Origin: Streptomyces venezuelae
GTDB taxonomy: Bacteria > Actinomycetota > Actinomycetes > Streptomycetales > Streptomycetaceae
Direction of reading: 5' to 3'
Assembly (NCBI RefSeq): GCF_008642275.1
Contig: NZ_CP029189.1
Span: 2,588,001-2,652,000 of the forward strand
DNA length: 64,000 nt
Part shown: positions 1 to 10,525 of the stretch, one piece after another
How the letters are laid out: every line of letters begins with the position of its first letter
Numbering within the stretch: position 1 is the first letter of the stretch
Position numbers and translations under genes: made by a program
The notes under the pieces: generated by a model
Told to the model about the DNA's origin: nothing
The model's database searches: none
What the model saw: only the letters and a program-made list of their open reading frames with translations

Positions 1-22
1 CCCGGAGACGGCGCAACGGTTC

Positions 23-50
23 TAACCTTCTAAATTCAAGTTAAAGGTTA
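23..50. promoter_or_regulatory. Inverted repeat upstream of CGNR regulator gene (candidate operator)
   Basis: TAACCTT (23-29) and its exact complement AAGGTTA (44-50) flank a 14-bp AT-rich spacer in an otherwise GC-rich region. The repeat lies 60 bp before the preferred start of the CGNR gene and would also sit ahead of any divergent gene to the left of the window. Autoregulation or control of a divergent neighbour is inferred. Confidence 0.45.
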
Positions 51-109
51 TGACGACGCACGTCAACCGCTCACGTACCCTTGAGGGGTTAGCGAGCGAG
101 GAGACGGAC

Positions 110-670
110 ATGACGACGGCGGACCCACGGCCCCTGACCGGGGAGCCGGTCGCCCTCGACCTGCTGAACACCCGCTGGATGCGCGAGGGGAAGATCGTCG
201 ACCTCTTCGCGGGGGCCTTCGGGCTGAGCCGGGTCGAAGGGCTCGCGGTCTGGCTGGAGACCAACGGGCTGGCCGGCCGCTTCCGGGCCGACGCCGCGAC
301 CCTCGTCCATCTGATGACCGCGCGCGAGGCCCTGGCCCGCGTGGTGGCGGACCCCTCCGGCGAGAGCGCCCGCGCGCTGGTCGACGCCGTGCTGGAGCAC
401 GGCCGCATCCGCGCCACCCTGACTCCCGAAGGCCCGGGCGAGCGCGCCGAGTTCGACGACCCCACCTGGGGTCCGGCCTGGACGGCCGCCAGGAACTACC
501 TGGAACTGCTGGGCTCCGCGCCCGAGCGGATCCGCAAGTGCGCCTCCGAGAGCTGCGTCCTGCACTTCCACGACACCTCGCGGAACGGCACCCGGCGCTG
601 GTGTTCGATGTCCGCCTGCGGAAACCGGGCGAAGGCCTCGCGCCACTACGCGCGCACGCGCGAGCGCTGA
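110..670 (+). CDS. CGNR zinc finger / ABATE-domain DNA-binding protein
   Basis: A 186-residue protein of the ABATE-CGNR family, which are putative stress-linked transcription regulators. The N-terminal ABATE part starts at LTGEPVALDLLNT. The C-terminal zinc finger shows C-x5-C (CASESC) followed by RWCSMSACGNRAK, the family signature. I place the start at ATG 110 because GAGGAG lies six bases upstream; an earlier in-frame ATG at 50 would fall inside the palindrome at 23-50 and has no good ribosome site. A GC-rich hairpin at 697-716 follows, so the gene is probably transcribed alone. The ligand is unknown. Confidence 0.85.
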   Translation: MTTADPRPLTGEPVALDLLNTRWMREGKIVDLFAGAFGLSRVEGLAVWLETNGLAGRFRADAATLVHLMTAREALARVVADPSGESARALVDAVLEHGRIRATLTPEGPGERAEFDDPTWGPAWTAARNYLELLGSAPERIRKCASESCVLHFHDTSRNGTRRWCSMSACGNRAKASRHYARTRER

Positions 671-696
671 GCGCGCGAAATCTGTCACACCGGCCC

Positions 697-716
697 CGGG
701 ACGCGACCGCGTCCCG
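697..716 (+). terminator. Short GC hairpin after CGNR gene
   Basis: CGGGACGCG and CGCGTCCCG form a perfect 9-bp stem with a 2-nt loop, 27 bp after the stop codon. There is no U-tract, as is usual in Streptomyces. The rest of 717-943 shows no coding frame that I can support and presumably holds the promoter of the next protease gene. Confidence 0.5.
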
Positions 717-943
717 AGGCTGACACATGGCCGCCAAGTCGATAAATCGACCGATCGGCACCCTTGGTTCGCACCACTGTGCACCGGTACGGCCGCACTG
801 GCGTGTTCTCCGCACTGGCGAGAGTCCGCCATGACAGGTCTCGGTCAATGACAACTCTCCCCAAAGAGCTGTCGCTTAGGCCAAGCTGACCGGTCATCCG
901 GCACCGAAATCCGGACCGTATCTTTCACTTACCAGGGATGCTG

Positions 944-3900
944 ATGACCCTCGAATCCCCCAGCTCCATATCCGGGGCCAGACGCGTCGCGCGCGTCGCG
1001 GCCGCGGCCGGCCTGGTCGCGGCCCTCGCCGCCACCGGCGCCGGGCCCGTCTTCGCGGCGACCGGCGCGGACACCCCGGGTACCGCACCCGCGGTCAAGT
1101 CCGCCGACCAGAAGCTCGGTTCGGCCGACGCCGAACTCCTGCAGCAGGCCAAGGCCAAGGGTGACGCGAACGTCACCGTCATGGTCGCGACCACCCCCGG
1201 CCAGACCAAGCAGGTGGCGGACCAGCTCGGTTCGGTCCAGGGCGCCTCGGTGGGCCGGACGTACGACAACCTCGGTTACGTGCGTGCCACCCTGCCCACC
1301 GGCAAGGCGGATGCCGCGCTGAAGGCGGCCGCCAAGCTGTCCTCGGTGCACGGCATCGACCTGCGGCACGAGATCCAGCTTCCGGACCCGCGCCCCGAGG
1401 CCGACCGGTCGACCGGCGCGGTCAAGAAGACCGCCGCCGAGACCTACGCGGCGCCGGACAAGAACACCCCCGCGAAGAACCCGTACAACCCGTCCTTCGA
1501 GACCGGCGCGGTCGACTTCGTGAAGGACAACCCGCAGGCCGACGGCCGCGGCGTGACCATCGGCATCATGGACTCGGGCATCGACCTCGGTCACCCGGCC
1601 CTGCAGAAGACCACCACCGGCGAGCGCAAGATCGTCGACTGGGTCACGGCGACCGACCCGATCACGGACAACGACGCCACCTGGCGCCCGCAGATCACCC
1701 CGGTCACCTCCAGCGGCGGCAGCTTCACCGCGGGCGGCCAGAGCTGGAAGGCCCCGGAGGGCAGCTTCCAGTGGAGCCGCTTCACCGAGTCGATCACCGC
1801 CACCGGCGACATGGCGGGCGACGTCAACCGCGACGGTGACACCACCGACCGGTTCGGCCTGCTCTACGACGCCGCCGCCGGCACCGTCCGCGTCGACACC
1901 GACCAGGACGGCGACTTCACGAACAACGAGCCGATGAAGCCGTACAAGGACGGCTACCAGATCGGCTACTTCGGCACGGACAACCCGGCGACCGACGTCG
2001 CCGAGCGCATCCCGTTCGTGATCGAGATCCGCAAGGACGTCCCGATGGACCCGCTGGGCGGTGACTGGGTCGGCAAGAAGGCCGACTTCGTCAACGTCGG
2101 CATCATCGAGTCGGAGCACGGCACGCACGTCGCCGGCATCACCGCCGCCAACAGCCTCTTCGGCGGCCAGATGAACGGCGAGGCGCCCGGCGCCAAGCTC
2201 GTCTCCTCGCGCGCCTGCTCGTGGTCCGGCGGCTGCACCAACGTCGCGCTGACCGAGGGCATGATCGACCTCGTCGTCAACCGCGGCGTGGACATCGTCA
2301 ACATGTCCATCGGCGGCCTGCCGGCGCTGAACGACGGCAACAACGCGCGCTCCGAGCTCTACAAGAACCTCATCGACACCTACGGCGTCCAGCTGGTCAT
2401 CTCGGCCGGCAACTCGGGCCCGGGCGTCAACACCATCGGCGACCCCGCCCTCGCGGACAAGGTCATCTCCGTGGGCGCGTCGGTCTCCAAGGAGACCTGG
2501 GCCGCCAACTACGGCTCCGGTGTGAGCACGAAGTACAACATGTTCCCCTTCTCCTCGCGCGGTCCGCGTGAGGACGGCGGCTTCACGCCGACCATCAGCG
2601 CCCCCGGCGCGGCCATCAACACCATCCAGACCTGGCTGCCCGGCGCCCCGGTGAAGGAGGCCGGCTACACCCTGCCGGCCGGTTACGGCATGCTGCAGGG
2701 CACCTCGATGGCCTCGCCGCAGGCGGCGGGCGCGAGCGCCCTGCTGATCTCGGCCGCCAAGCAGCACAACATCAAGCTGACGCCGTCCTCCCTGCGGGTC
2801 GCGCTCACCACCTCCGCCAAGAAGATCGACGGCGTTCCCGCGCACGCGCAGGGTTCGGGTCTGATCGACATCCCCGGCGCGTGGGAGTCCGTCCAGCGCG
2901 ACGCGAAGGCCAACGAGTTCACCGTCCAGGCGCCGGTCGACACCGCGATCGACCAGTTCCTGAAGACCCCGGGCTCCGGCACCGGCCTGTACGACCGTGA
3001 GGGCGGCCTCAAGGTCGGCCAGAAGAAGGTCTACAACGTCGTCGTCACCCGCACCACGGGCGTCAAGTACGGCACCCGGCACGACCTGAGCTGGCGCAAC
3101 AACGACGGCACCTTCAAGGTCGTCGGCGGCTACGACTACGTCACCCTGCCGCTGAACAAGCCCGTCACCATCAAGGTCGAGGCCAACGCCAAGACGGCCG
3201 GCGTCCACAGCGGCATCCTGCAGCTGGACGACGAGACCACCGAGGGCATCGACAAGCAGATCCTGACGACCGTCGTGGCTTCCGCCCCCCTGGCCGCGCC
3301 GTCGTTCGCCCTGTCGCAGTCCTCCACCGTGCAGCGCAACTCTCACAAGTCGTACTTCGTGACCGTTCCGCCGGGCGCCAAGAGCCTGGAGGTCGCGCTG
3401 AGCGGTCTCGCGGCCGGCGCCCAGACGCGCTTCATCGCGATCCACCCGTACGGCACGCCGGTCGACCCGACGGCCACGACCAACTGCTACCCGAACTACG
3501 ACAACCCGGCCAACACCTGCCGCCCCGACGTGCGCTCGTACCCCGAGCCGACGCCGGGCGTCTGGGAGATCGAGGTCGAGGCCCGTCGTACGTCGCCGGT
3601 CCTGGACAACCCGTTCAAGCTGGACGTCTCCGTGCTCGGCGCGGCCTTCGACCCCGCGGTCAAGGTCCTGCCCGAGGTGAAGCAGGGCACCCCCGCCCCG
3701 GTCCAGTGGAGCGTCAAGAACGCCGGCGCGGCCATCTCCGGCGGCAAGCTCGTCGGCGGTCCGCTCGGTTCGGCGAAGGTCGCCAAGCCGACCATCGCGC
3801 CCGGTGAGACCCAGTCCACCGAGATCGCGGTCCCCGCGGGCACCTCGCGCCTCGACGTCGCGATCGGCAAGGTGTCCGACACCGCCGCCGACCTCGACCT

Positions 3901-4267
3901 GGAGGTCTACAAGGACGGCGTGAAGGTCGGCTCGGCCGCCGACGGCGACTCCGAGGAGGCCGTGAGCCTGGTGAACCCGGCCGCGGGCACCTACACCGTC
4001 AAGGTGATCGGCTACGCGATCCCGTCCGGCTCCACCACGTACGACTACCGTGACGTGTTCTTCTCGGCCGCCCTGGGCTCCGTCCAGGTCGACGACGCCG
4101 CCGCGGTGAACCTCGCCACCGGCGCCACCGCGCAGGTCTCGGCGAACGTCCTGGTCACCAGCGCGGCCCCCGAGGGCCGTCAGTTCTTCGGCCAGGTCCA
4201 GCTGCTCAACGCCCGCGGCACCGCCGCCGGCACCGGCAGCGTGCAGATCGAGAAGGTCCTCCCGTAG
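944..4267 (+). CDS. Secreted S8 serine protease, tripeptidyl-peptidase-II-like
   Basis: An 1107-residue exported subtilisin-family protease. A signal peptide (VARVAAAAGLVAALAATGA) is followed by a prodomain-like segment (about 50-150). The catalytic Asp is in IMDSGID (D210), the His in EHGTHVAGI (H392) and the Ser in GTSMASPQ (S588). The Asp-His distance of about 180 residues is much longer than in ordinary subtilisins and resembles the insert of tripeptidyl peptidase II; the GERKIVD stretch after the Asp also fits that subfamily. About 500 residues of beta-rich C-terminal domains follow. ATG 944 is preferred over ATG 938 because AGGGA lies five bases upstream. It probably supplies short peptides to the neighbouring aminopeptidases. 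Confidence 0.92.
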   Translation: MTLESPSSISGARRVARVAAAAGLVAALAATGAGPVFAATGADTPGTAPAVKSADQKLGSADAELLQQAKAKGDANVTVMVATTPGQTKQVADQLGSVQGASVGRTYDNLGYVRATLPTGKADAALKAAAKLSSVHGIDLRHEIQLPDPRPEADRSTGAVKKTAAETYAAPDKNTPAKNPYNPSFETGAVDFVKDNPQADGRGVTIGIMDSGIDLGHPALQKTTTGERKIVDWVTATDPITDNDATWRPQITPVTSSGGSFTAGGQSWKAPEGSFQWSRFTESITATGDMAGDVNRDGDTTDRFGLLYDAAAGTVRVDTDQDGDFTNNEPMKPYKDGYQIGYFGTDNPATDVAERIPFVIEIRKDVPMDPLGGDWVGKKADFVNVGIIESEHGTHVAGITAANSLFGGQMNGEAPGAKLVSSRACSWSGGCTNVALTEGMIDLVVNRGVDIVNMSIGGLPALNDGNNARSELYKNLIDTYGVQLVISAGNSGPGVNTIGDPALADKVISVGASVSKETWAANYGSGVSTKYNMFPFSSRGPREDGGFTPTISAPGAAINTIQTWLPGAPVKEAGYTLPAGYGMLQGTSMASPQAAGASALLISAAKQHNIKLTPSSLRVALTTSAKKIDGVPAHAQGSGLIDIPGAWESVQRDAKANEFTVQAPVDTAIDQFLKTPGSGTGLYDREGGLKVGQKKVYNVVVTRTTGVKYGTRHDLSWRNNDGTFKVVGGYDYVTLPLNKPVTIKVEANAKTAGVHSGILQLDDETTEGIDKQILTTVVASAPLAAPSFALSQSSTVQRNSHKSYFVTVPPGAKSLEVALSGLAAGAQTRFIAIHPYGTPVDPTATTNCYPNYDNPANTCRPDVRSYPEPTPGVWEIEVEARRTSPVLDNPFKLDVSVLGAAFDPAVKVLPEVKQGTPAPVQWSVKNAGAAISGGKLVGGPLGSAKVAKPTIAPGETQSTEIAVPAGTSRLDVAIGKVSDTAADLDLEVYKDGVKVGSAADGDSEEAVSLVNPAAGTYTVKVIGYAIPSGSTTYDYRDVFFSAALGSVQVDDAAAVNLATGATAQVSANVLVTSAAPEGRQFFGQVQLLNARGTAAGTGSVQIEKVLP

Positions 4268-4284
4268 GACCCCGCAGCGGGAAA

Positions 4285-4324
4285 CCCGAGGGGGCGGCGC
4301 TCTGACGAGCACCGCCCCCTCGGG
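4285..4324. terminator. Bidirectional terminator between S8 and M28 genes
   Basis: CCCGAGGGGGCGG (4285-4297) pairs exactly with 4312-4324. Inside, GCTC/GAGC extends the stem around a TGAC loop. It lies between the two convergent stop codons. Confidence 0.8.
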
Positions 4325-4351
4325 CCGTTCCCCCGGGTCGTTCCCGCGCGC

Positions 4352-5836
4352 CTACCGCGCGCCGAGCGAGCGCAGCGACTCGGCGTAGGTGCCGACCGCG
4401 TGCGCGATCACGTCCAGGTTGGTGTCGAAGGCCAACAGGTCGAGGTTCTTCAGGGTGTCCCCCGCCCCGTGGTAGTTCGGGTCGTACGGGGCCCCGGCCG
4501 TGCCGCCGTGGCGCGCCGCCTGCTCGGCGGTCTTGACCCCCTCCGCGCCGGTGAAGGTGCCGCCCGCCGGGATCCCGTTCGCGATGAACGGGCCGTAGTC
4601 GGAGCGGCCGTCGAAGTCACTGCCCTCGTGAGGCTTGCCCTTCCGGTCGAGGAAGCCGTTGATGAGCGCCTCGATCTGGGCGGAGCCCGCCGGTCCCGCG
4701 CCCGCGCCCGTCTTATCGGAGTCGTCCCCGTCGTAGACGAACTGCACCGGGTTCGGCGAGGCGATCATGTCGAAGTTCAGGTAGAGCGCGATGTCCTTCT
4801 TCTGCTTCTCGGACAGCTGCGCGACGTAGTGCTCCGAGCCGAGCAGGCCCAGCTCCTCCGCCGACCACCAGCCGAAGCGCACCTTGTTGGCGGGCCCCCT
4901 GCCCTTCTTGTTGGCGCCCTCGTCCGCGAGCTTCAGGGCCACCTCCAGCAGCCCGGCCGAACCGGAGCCGTTGTCGTTGATGCCCGGGCCCTCGGGCACC
5001 GAGTCCAGGTGGGCCCCCACGGTCACCACCCGGTCGGAGCGGCCGCCGCGGGTCTCGGCGATCACGTTGCGGGTGGTCTTCTTCACGTGTTCCTGGTCCA
5101 GCTCCAGCCGCACGCTCACCTCGCCCTTCGCGGCGGCCGCGGTCAGCGCCTCGCCGTCGGCCAGCGTGATGCCGGCGCTCGGGATGAGCCCCTCGGCGGG
5201 CGAGGAGAACCCGCCGCGCACCGGGGCGGTTCCGCTGTGGTTGTAGACGATCACGCCGAGCGCGCCGGCTTCGGCGGCGGCCCGCTGCTTCTCCACGAAG
5301 GTGCACGCGCCCCGCTTGACCAGGGCGATCTTCCCGGCGAAGGTGCCGGCCGGGTAGTCGTCGGCCGTGCAGCCGGGGGTCTCGTCGACCCGGGCCGGGG
5401 CGAGCGGCGCGGTCAGGCCGCCGGCCGGGGTGGACCTCGTGAAGGTGAAGGCGGTGGTGGCCAGCTCGCGGGGGTTCTCGCCGAGGACGGTGGTCTTCTC
5501 CGTCCTGGTGTGCGCCTCGTGGAAGTCGAAGTCCTGGTACGAGACCTGGTACCCGGCCTTCTTCAGCGTGTCGTACACGTAGGAGGCGGAGGCCGCGTGG
5601 CCCGGCGTGCCGGCGGCGCGGTTGCCGCCGTTGGCGTCGGCGATCTGCTGGAACTTCTTCAGGTGGCGGTAGGCGCCCCGGGCGGTGACCTCCTCCACCA
5701 GCTCCTTGGCCAGCCTGCCCTCGCGCGGGTGGGCGGCCGCCGGGGTGGCGGTCAGCAGGACGGGTGCGGCGACGGCGGCGGCCGCGAGGGCGGCGAGCGC
5801 CGGTATGGACCGGCGGCGGTGGCGGATGGCGCCCAC
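4352..5836 (-). CDS. Secreted M28 zinc aminopeptidase with PA domain
   Basis: A 494-residue exported metalloaminopeptidase related to the Streptomyces griseus aminopeptidase. The n-region HRRRS and a long Ala-rich h-region ending TPAAAHP form a signal peptide. A PA insert (GKIALVKRGACTF ... GVIVYNHSG) precedes the completed catalytic part. The M28 zinc ligands are visible: GAHLDSV (H276), GINDNGSG (D288), SAEELGLLGSEHY, LNFDMI and YHGAGDT. It releases N-terminal amino acids from peptides outside the cell, complementing the convergent subtilase. The start is followed at once by the Arg/His-rich n-region. The 261-bp gap to asd should hold divergent promoters. Confidence 0.93.
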   Translation of the reverse strand: MGAIRHRRRSIPALAALAAAAVAAPVLLTATPAAAHPREGRLAKELVEEVTARGAYRHLKKFQQIADANGGNRAAGTPGHAASASYVYDTLKKAGYQVSYQDFDFHEAHTRTEKTTVLGENPRELATTAFTFTRSTPAGGLTAPLAPARVDETPGCTADDYPAGTFAGKIALVKRGACTFVEKQRAAAEAGALGVIVYNHSGTAPVRGGFSSPAEGLIPSAGITLADGEALTAAAAKGEVSVRLELDQEHVKKTTRNVIAETRGGRSDRVVTVGAHLDSVPEGPGINDNGSGSAGLLEVALKLADEGANKKGRGPANKVRFGWWSAEELGLLGSEHYVAQLSEKQKKDIALYLNFDMIASPNPVQFVYDGDDSDKTGAGAGPAGSAQIEALINGFLDRKGKPHEGSDFDGRSDYGPFIANGIPAGGTFTGAEGVKTAEQAARHGGTAGAPYDPNYHGAGDTLKNLDLLAFDTNLDVIAHAVGTYAESLRSLGAR

Positions 5837-5914
5837 GGTGGATCTCCCCGAATTCGGTGGTTCGTTCTGCGGTCGGTCATGTCCGGATAGCGGTCATGAC
5901 AGATCGGACGCTAA

Positions 5915-7126
<1,212 letters not shown>

Positions 7127-7144
7127 TCCCGCACCGGCAGGACC

Positions 7145-7178
7145 GGGAGGGCGGGCGCCGCACGGCGCCCGCCCTCCC
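7145..7178. terminator. Perfect 16-bp hairpin terminator
   Basis: 7145-7160 is exactly complementary to 7163-7178, leaving a 2-nt CA loop. It sits between the convergent asd and DUF1203 genes and should stop transcription from both sides. Confidence 0.85.
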
Positions 7179-7184
7179 GCCGTG

Positions 7185-7685
7185 TCAGGGCCGGCGCACC
7201 TCGAACTGGAAGCAGCCGAACTCGGCGAAGCGCAGGTGTACGAGGGCCACTTGGGGATCGGCGAAGGCCTCCGCGAGGGCCCGCTCGATCACCCCGTCCG
7301 GATCCTCCCCGAGGTCCAGTACCCGCCCTCCGAGGATGTGCCCGCGGGCGTCGTACCGCCGGGCCGTGCGCTGCACCCCGGCCCGGGCGAAGGGGTATCC
7401 GGCGCCGCCCGCGGGCCCGCCGCAGTCCTCGGCGTGGACGAAGACGGGCCCCTGCTCGTCGTAGGCGCCGGGATCGGCTCCGGTGCGCGCCGCCCAGCGG
7501 CGCAGCGGGGCGTAGGAGACGAGGGCGATCCGCTCACCCGCCCTGCTGGTGCGCAGGCAGCACCGCAGTGGTGCCCCGCCCTCCCCGTCGGTGTACGGGA
7601 CGGGTCCCCGTCCCGCGTCGTCGCGCACGCGGAGCTCCTGGAGCGCCGCCTCCTCGATGGGCATCGCCCGGTATCTGCTGGTCAT
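7185..7685 (-). CDS. DUF1203-family protein
   Basis: A 166-residue cytoplasmic protein of the DUF1203 family, function unknown. Recognisable parts are DGEGGAPLRCCLRTSRAGERIALVSY, read in two pieces as GEGGAPLRCCL and GERIALVSY, then GPVFVHAEDC and the C-terminal VHLRFAEFGCFQFEV. Several conserved Cys/His residues could bind a ligand, which I cannot identify. I place the start at ATG 7685 (MTSRYRAMPIEEAALQ), the family-like N-terminus; a longer frame to 7844 has a low-complexity leader and would run into the pepN promoter. The ribosome site is weak. It is divergent from pepN and convergent with asd. Confidence 0.8.
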   Translation of the reverse strand: MTSRYRAMPIEEAALQELRVRDDAGRGPVPYTDGEGGAPLRCCLRTSRAGERIALVSYAPLRRWAARTGADPGAYDEQGPVFVHAEDCGGPAGGAGYPFARAGVQRTARRYDARGHILGGRVLDLGEDPDGVIERALAEAFADPQVALVHLRFAEFGCFQFEVRRP

Positions 7686-7824
7686 GCCCACCAGCGTGCC
7701 GAGGCGGGGCGCCGGTGTCCGGCAGGTTTGCGACCTCGCGTTCGCTCGTGGATTACTCCGGAGCGGCGGCGCTGTCCGGATGGCAGGATGGCCGGGCAAC
7801 GTCACCATCGAAGGAGATGAACGC

Positions 7825-10410
7825 GTGCCAGGCACGAATCTCACCCGTGAAGAGGCTCAGCAGCGGGCCAAGCTGCTGACCGTCGACTCCTACGAGATCG
7901 AACTCGATCTCAGTGGCGCGCAGGAGGGTGGCACCTACCCGTCCGTGACCACCGTGCGCTTCCAGTCGGCCGAGGCCGGGGGCGAGACTTTCATCGACCT
8001 GGTCGCTCCGGCCGTGCACGAGGTCGTCCTCAACGGCACCTCCCTGGACGTCGCCGCCGTCTTCCACGACTCCCGGATCGCGCTGAAGCACCTGGCGGCC
8101 GGGGCCAACGAGCTCCGTGTCGTCGCGGACTGCGCGTACACCAACACCGGTGAGGGCCTCCACCGCTTCGTCGACCCGGTCGACCAGCAGGCCTATCTCT
8201 ACACCCAGTTCGAGGTGCCGGACGCGCGGCGGGTCTTCGCCAGCTTCGAGCAGCCCGACCTGAAGGCCACGTTCCAGTTCACCGTGACGGCCCCCGAGGG
8301 CTGGACGGTCATCTCGAACTCACCGACGCCGGAGGCCGCGGACGTCAAGGACAACGTCTGGCGCTTCGAGCCGACCCCGCGCATCTCCTCGTACATCACC
8401 GCGCTGATCGTCGGCCCGTACCACGCGGTGCACAGCTCCTACGAGGGCAAGGACGGCCAGTCCGTGCCGCTCGGCATCTACTGCCGGCCCTCGCTCGCCG
8501 AGTTCCTCGACGCGGACGAGATCTTCGACGTCACCCGGCAGGGCTTCGACTGGTTCCAGGAGAAGTTCGCCTACGACTACCCGTTCGCCAAGTACGACCA
8601 GCTCTTCGTGCCGGAGTTCAACGCGGGCGCGATGGAGAACGCGGGCGCGGTGACCATCCGCGACCAGTACGTCTTCCGCTCGAAGGTGACGGACGCGGCG
8701 TACGAGGTGCGCGCGGAGACCATCCTCCACGAGCTCGCCCACATGTGGTTCGGCGACCTCGTCACCATGGAGTGGTGGAACGACCTGTGGCTGAACGAGT
8801 CGTTCGCCACCTACACCTCCATCGCGTGCCAGGCGTACGCGGAGGGCTCGAAGTGGCCGCACGCGTGGACCACCTTCGCCAACTCCATGAAGACCTGGGC
8901 GTACCGGCAGGACCAGCTGCCGTCCACGCACCCGATCATGGCCGACATCCGTGACCTCGACGACGTCATGGTCAACTTCGACGGCATCACGTACGCCAAG
9001 GGCGCCTCGGTGCTCAAGCAGCTCGTCGCCTACGTCGGCATGGACGCCTTCTTCAAGGGCGTGCAGGCGTACTTCAAGGCGCACGCCTTCGGCAACACGC
9101 GCCTGTCGGACCTGCTGGGCGCCCTGGAGGAGACCTCGGGCCGCGACCTGACCGCCTGGTCGAAGGCGTGGCTGGAGACGGCCGGCATCAACGTGCTGCG
9201 CCCGGAGGTCACCACCGACGCGAACGGCGTGATCACCGCATTCGGCATCCGCCAGGAGGCGCCCGCGCTGCCCGCCGGCGCCCAGGGCGAGTCCACGCTG
9301 CGCCCGCACCGCATCGCGGTCGGCCTGTACGAGCTCCAGGACGGCGCCCTCGTGCGCACCGACCGGATCGAGCTGGACATCGACGGCGCCCTGACCACGG
9401 TGCCGGAGCTGGTCGGCCGCACCCGTCCGGCGGTCTTCCTGCTGAACGACGACGACCTGTCCTACGCGAAGGTCCGTCTGGACGAGGAGTCCCTCGCCAC
9501 CGTCACCGCGCACATCGGCGACTTCGCGGAGTCCCTGCCGCGTGCCCTGTGCTGGGCCTCGGCCTGGGACATGACGCGTGACGGCGAGCTCGCCACCCGC
9601 GACTACCTCGCGCTGGTGCTGTCGGGCATCGGCAAGGAGTCCGACATCGGCGTGGTGCAGTCGCTGCACCGGCAGGTGAAGCTGGCCATCGACCTGTACG
9701 CCGACCCGGCGTGGCGGGAGCAGGGCCTGGCGGCCTGGACCGAGGCCACCCTGGAGCACCTGCGCGGCGCCGAGCCTGCGGGCGACCACCAGCTGGCGTG
9801 GGCTCGGGCCTTCGCGGCCAGTGCCCGCACCGAGGGGCAGCTGACCTACCTGTCGGCGCTGCTGGACGGCACGGCGGAGATCGAGGGCCTGGCCGTCGAC
9901 ACCGAGCTGCGCTGGACGTTCCTGGAGCGGCTCGTCGCGACGGGTGTCGCCGGGGAGCCGGCCATCGCGGCCGAGCTGGAGCGGGACGCCACCGCGGCGG
10001 GTGAACGCCACGCGGCGACCGCCCGGGCCGCGCGGCCGACGGCGGAGGCCAAGGCCGAGGCGTGGGCCTCGGTGGTGGAGTCCGGCGACCTGCCGAACGC
10101 GGTGCAGGAGGCCGTGATCGGCGGCTTCGTCCAGACCGACCAGCGCGAGCTGCTGGCCCCGTACACCGGGAAGTTCTTCTCGGTGGTCAAGGAGGTCTGG
10201 GAGACCCGCAGCCACGAGATCGCCCAGCAGATCGCGGTGGGCCTCTACCCGGCGCTGCAGGTCTCGCAGGAGACGCTGGACGCGACGGACGCGTGGCTGG
10301 CCTCGGCCGAGCCGAACGCGGCCCTGCGCCGCCTGGTCTCGGAGTCCCGCGCGGGCGTCGAGCGCGCGCTGAAGGCCCAGGCCGCCGACGCCGCTGCCGC
10401 TCAGGTCTGA
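7825..10410 (+). CDS. pepN: Aminopeptidase N (M1 family)
   Basis: An 861-residue cytoplasmic zinc aminopeptidase, the size expected for Streptomyces PepN. GAMENAGAVT is the exopeptidase N-terminal-binding motif. The zinc site is HELAH (302-306) with the third ligand in WLNESF (E325). The C-terminal ERAP1-like helical domain fills about 520-850. It removes N-terminal residues in peptide turnover. GTG 7825 is preceded by AAGGAG at 8-nt spacing; the frame stays open to 7549 but that part overlaps the divergent gene and has no coding look. It ends before an inverted-repeat element shared with the LysR gene. Confidence 0.96.
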   Translation: MPGTNLTREEAQQRAKLLTVDSYEIELDLSGAQEGGTYPSVTTVRFQSAEAGGETFIDLVAPAVHEVVLNGTSLDVAAVFHDSRIALKHLAAGANELRVVADCAYTNTGEGLHRFVDPVDQQAYLYTQFEVPDARRVFASFEQPDLKATFQFTVTAPEGWTVISNSPTPEAADVKDNVWRFEPTPRISSYITALIVGPYHAVHSSYEGKDGQSVPLGIYCRPSLAEFLDADEIFDVTRQGFDWFQEKFAYDYPFAKYDQLFVPEFNAGAMENAGAVTIRDQYVFRSKVTDAAYEVRAETILHELAHMWFGDLVTMEWWNDLWLNESFATYTSIACQAYAEGSKWPHAWTTFANSMKTWAYRQDQLPSTHPIMADIRDLDDVMVNFDGITYAKGASVLKQLVAYVGMDAFFKGVQAYFKAHAFGNTRLSDLLGALEETSGRDLTAWSKAWLETAGINVLRPEVTTDANGVITAFGIRQEAPALPAGAQGESTLRPHRIAVGLYELQDGALVRTDRIELDIDGALTTVPELVGRTRPAVFLLNDDDLSYAKVRLDEESLATVTAHIGDFAESLPRALCWASAWDMTRDGELATRDYLALVLSGIGKESDIGVVQSLHRQVKLAIDLYADPAWREQGLAAWTEATLEHLRGAEPAGDHQLAWARAFAASARTEGQLTYLSALLDGTAEIEGLAVDTELRWTFLERLVATGVAGEPAIAAELERDATAAGERHAATARAARPTAEAKAEAWASVVESGDLPNAVQEAVIGGFVQTDQRELLAPYTGKFFSVVKEVWETRSHEIAQQIAVGLYPALQVSQETLDATDAWLASAEPNAALRRLVSESRAGVERALKAQAADAAAAQV

Positions 10411-10450
10411 GGGCTCGCACCGTAGCCGGGGCTCCGCCCCGGACCCCGCG

Positions 10451-10497
10451 CCTCAAACGCCGGCGAGGCTGAAATCCAGCCCGCCCGGCGTTTGAGG
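10451..10497. repeat. Dispersed palindromic repeat acting as convergent terminator
   Basis: CCTCAAACGCCGGCG... (10451-10471) is followed by a near-perfect inverted copy ending GGCGTTTGAGG (10497). The GCCGGCGTTTGAGG core is the same as in the tandem array at 19647-19833. The element lies between the stops of pepN and the LysR gene, so it can form a hairpin terminator for both. Confidence 0.75.
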
Positions 10498-10525
10498 ACC
10501 GGCTCCGCCCAGCGGCCGGGCGGGG

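Noticed and set aside
929..4312. 1127-residue open frame opposite the S8 protease gene
   Set aside because: It is the antisense shadow of a GC-biased gene; its translation is low-complexity Val/Arg/Gly with no motif, while the plus strand has the full protease triad.
4400..5890. 496-residue plus-strand frame opposite the M28 gene
   Set aside because: Shadow frame; all zinc-ligand motifs are on the minus strand.
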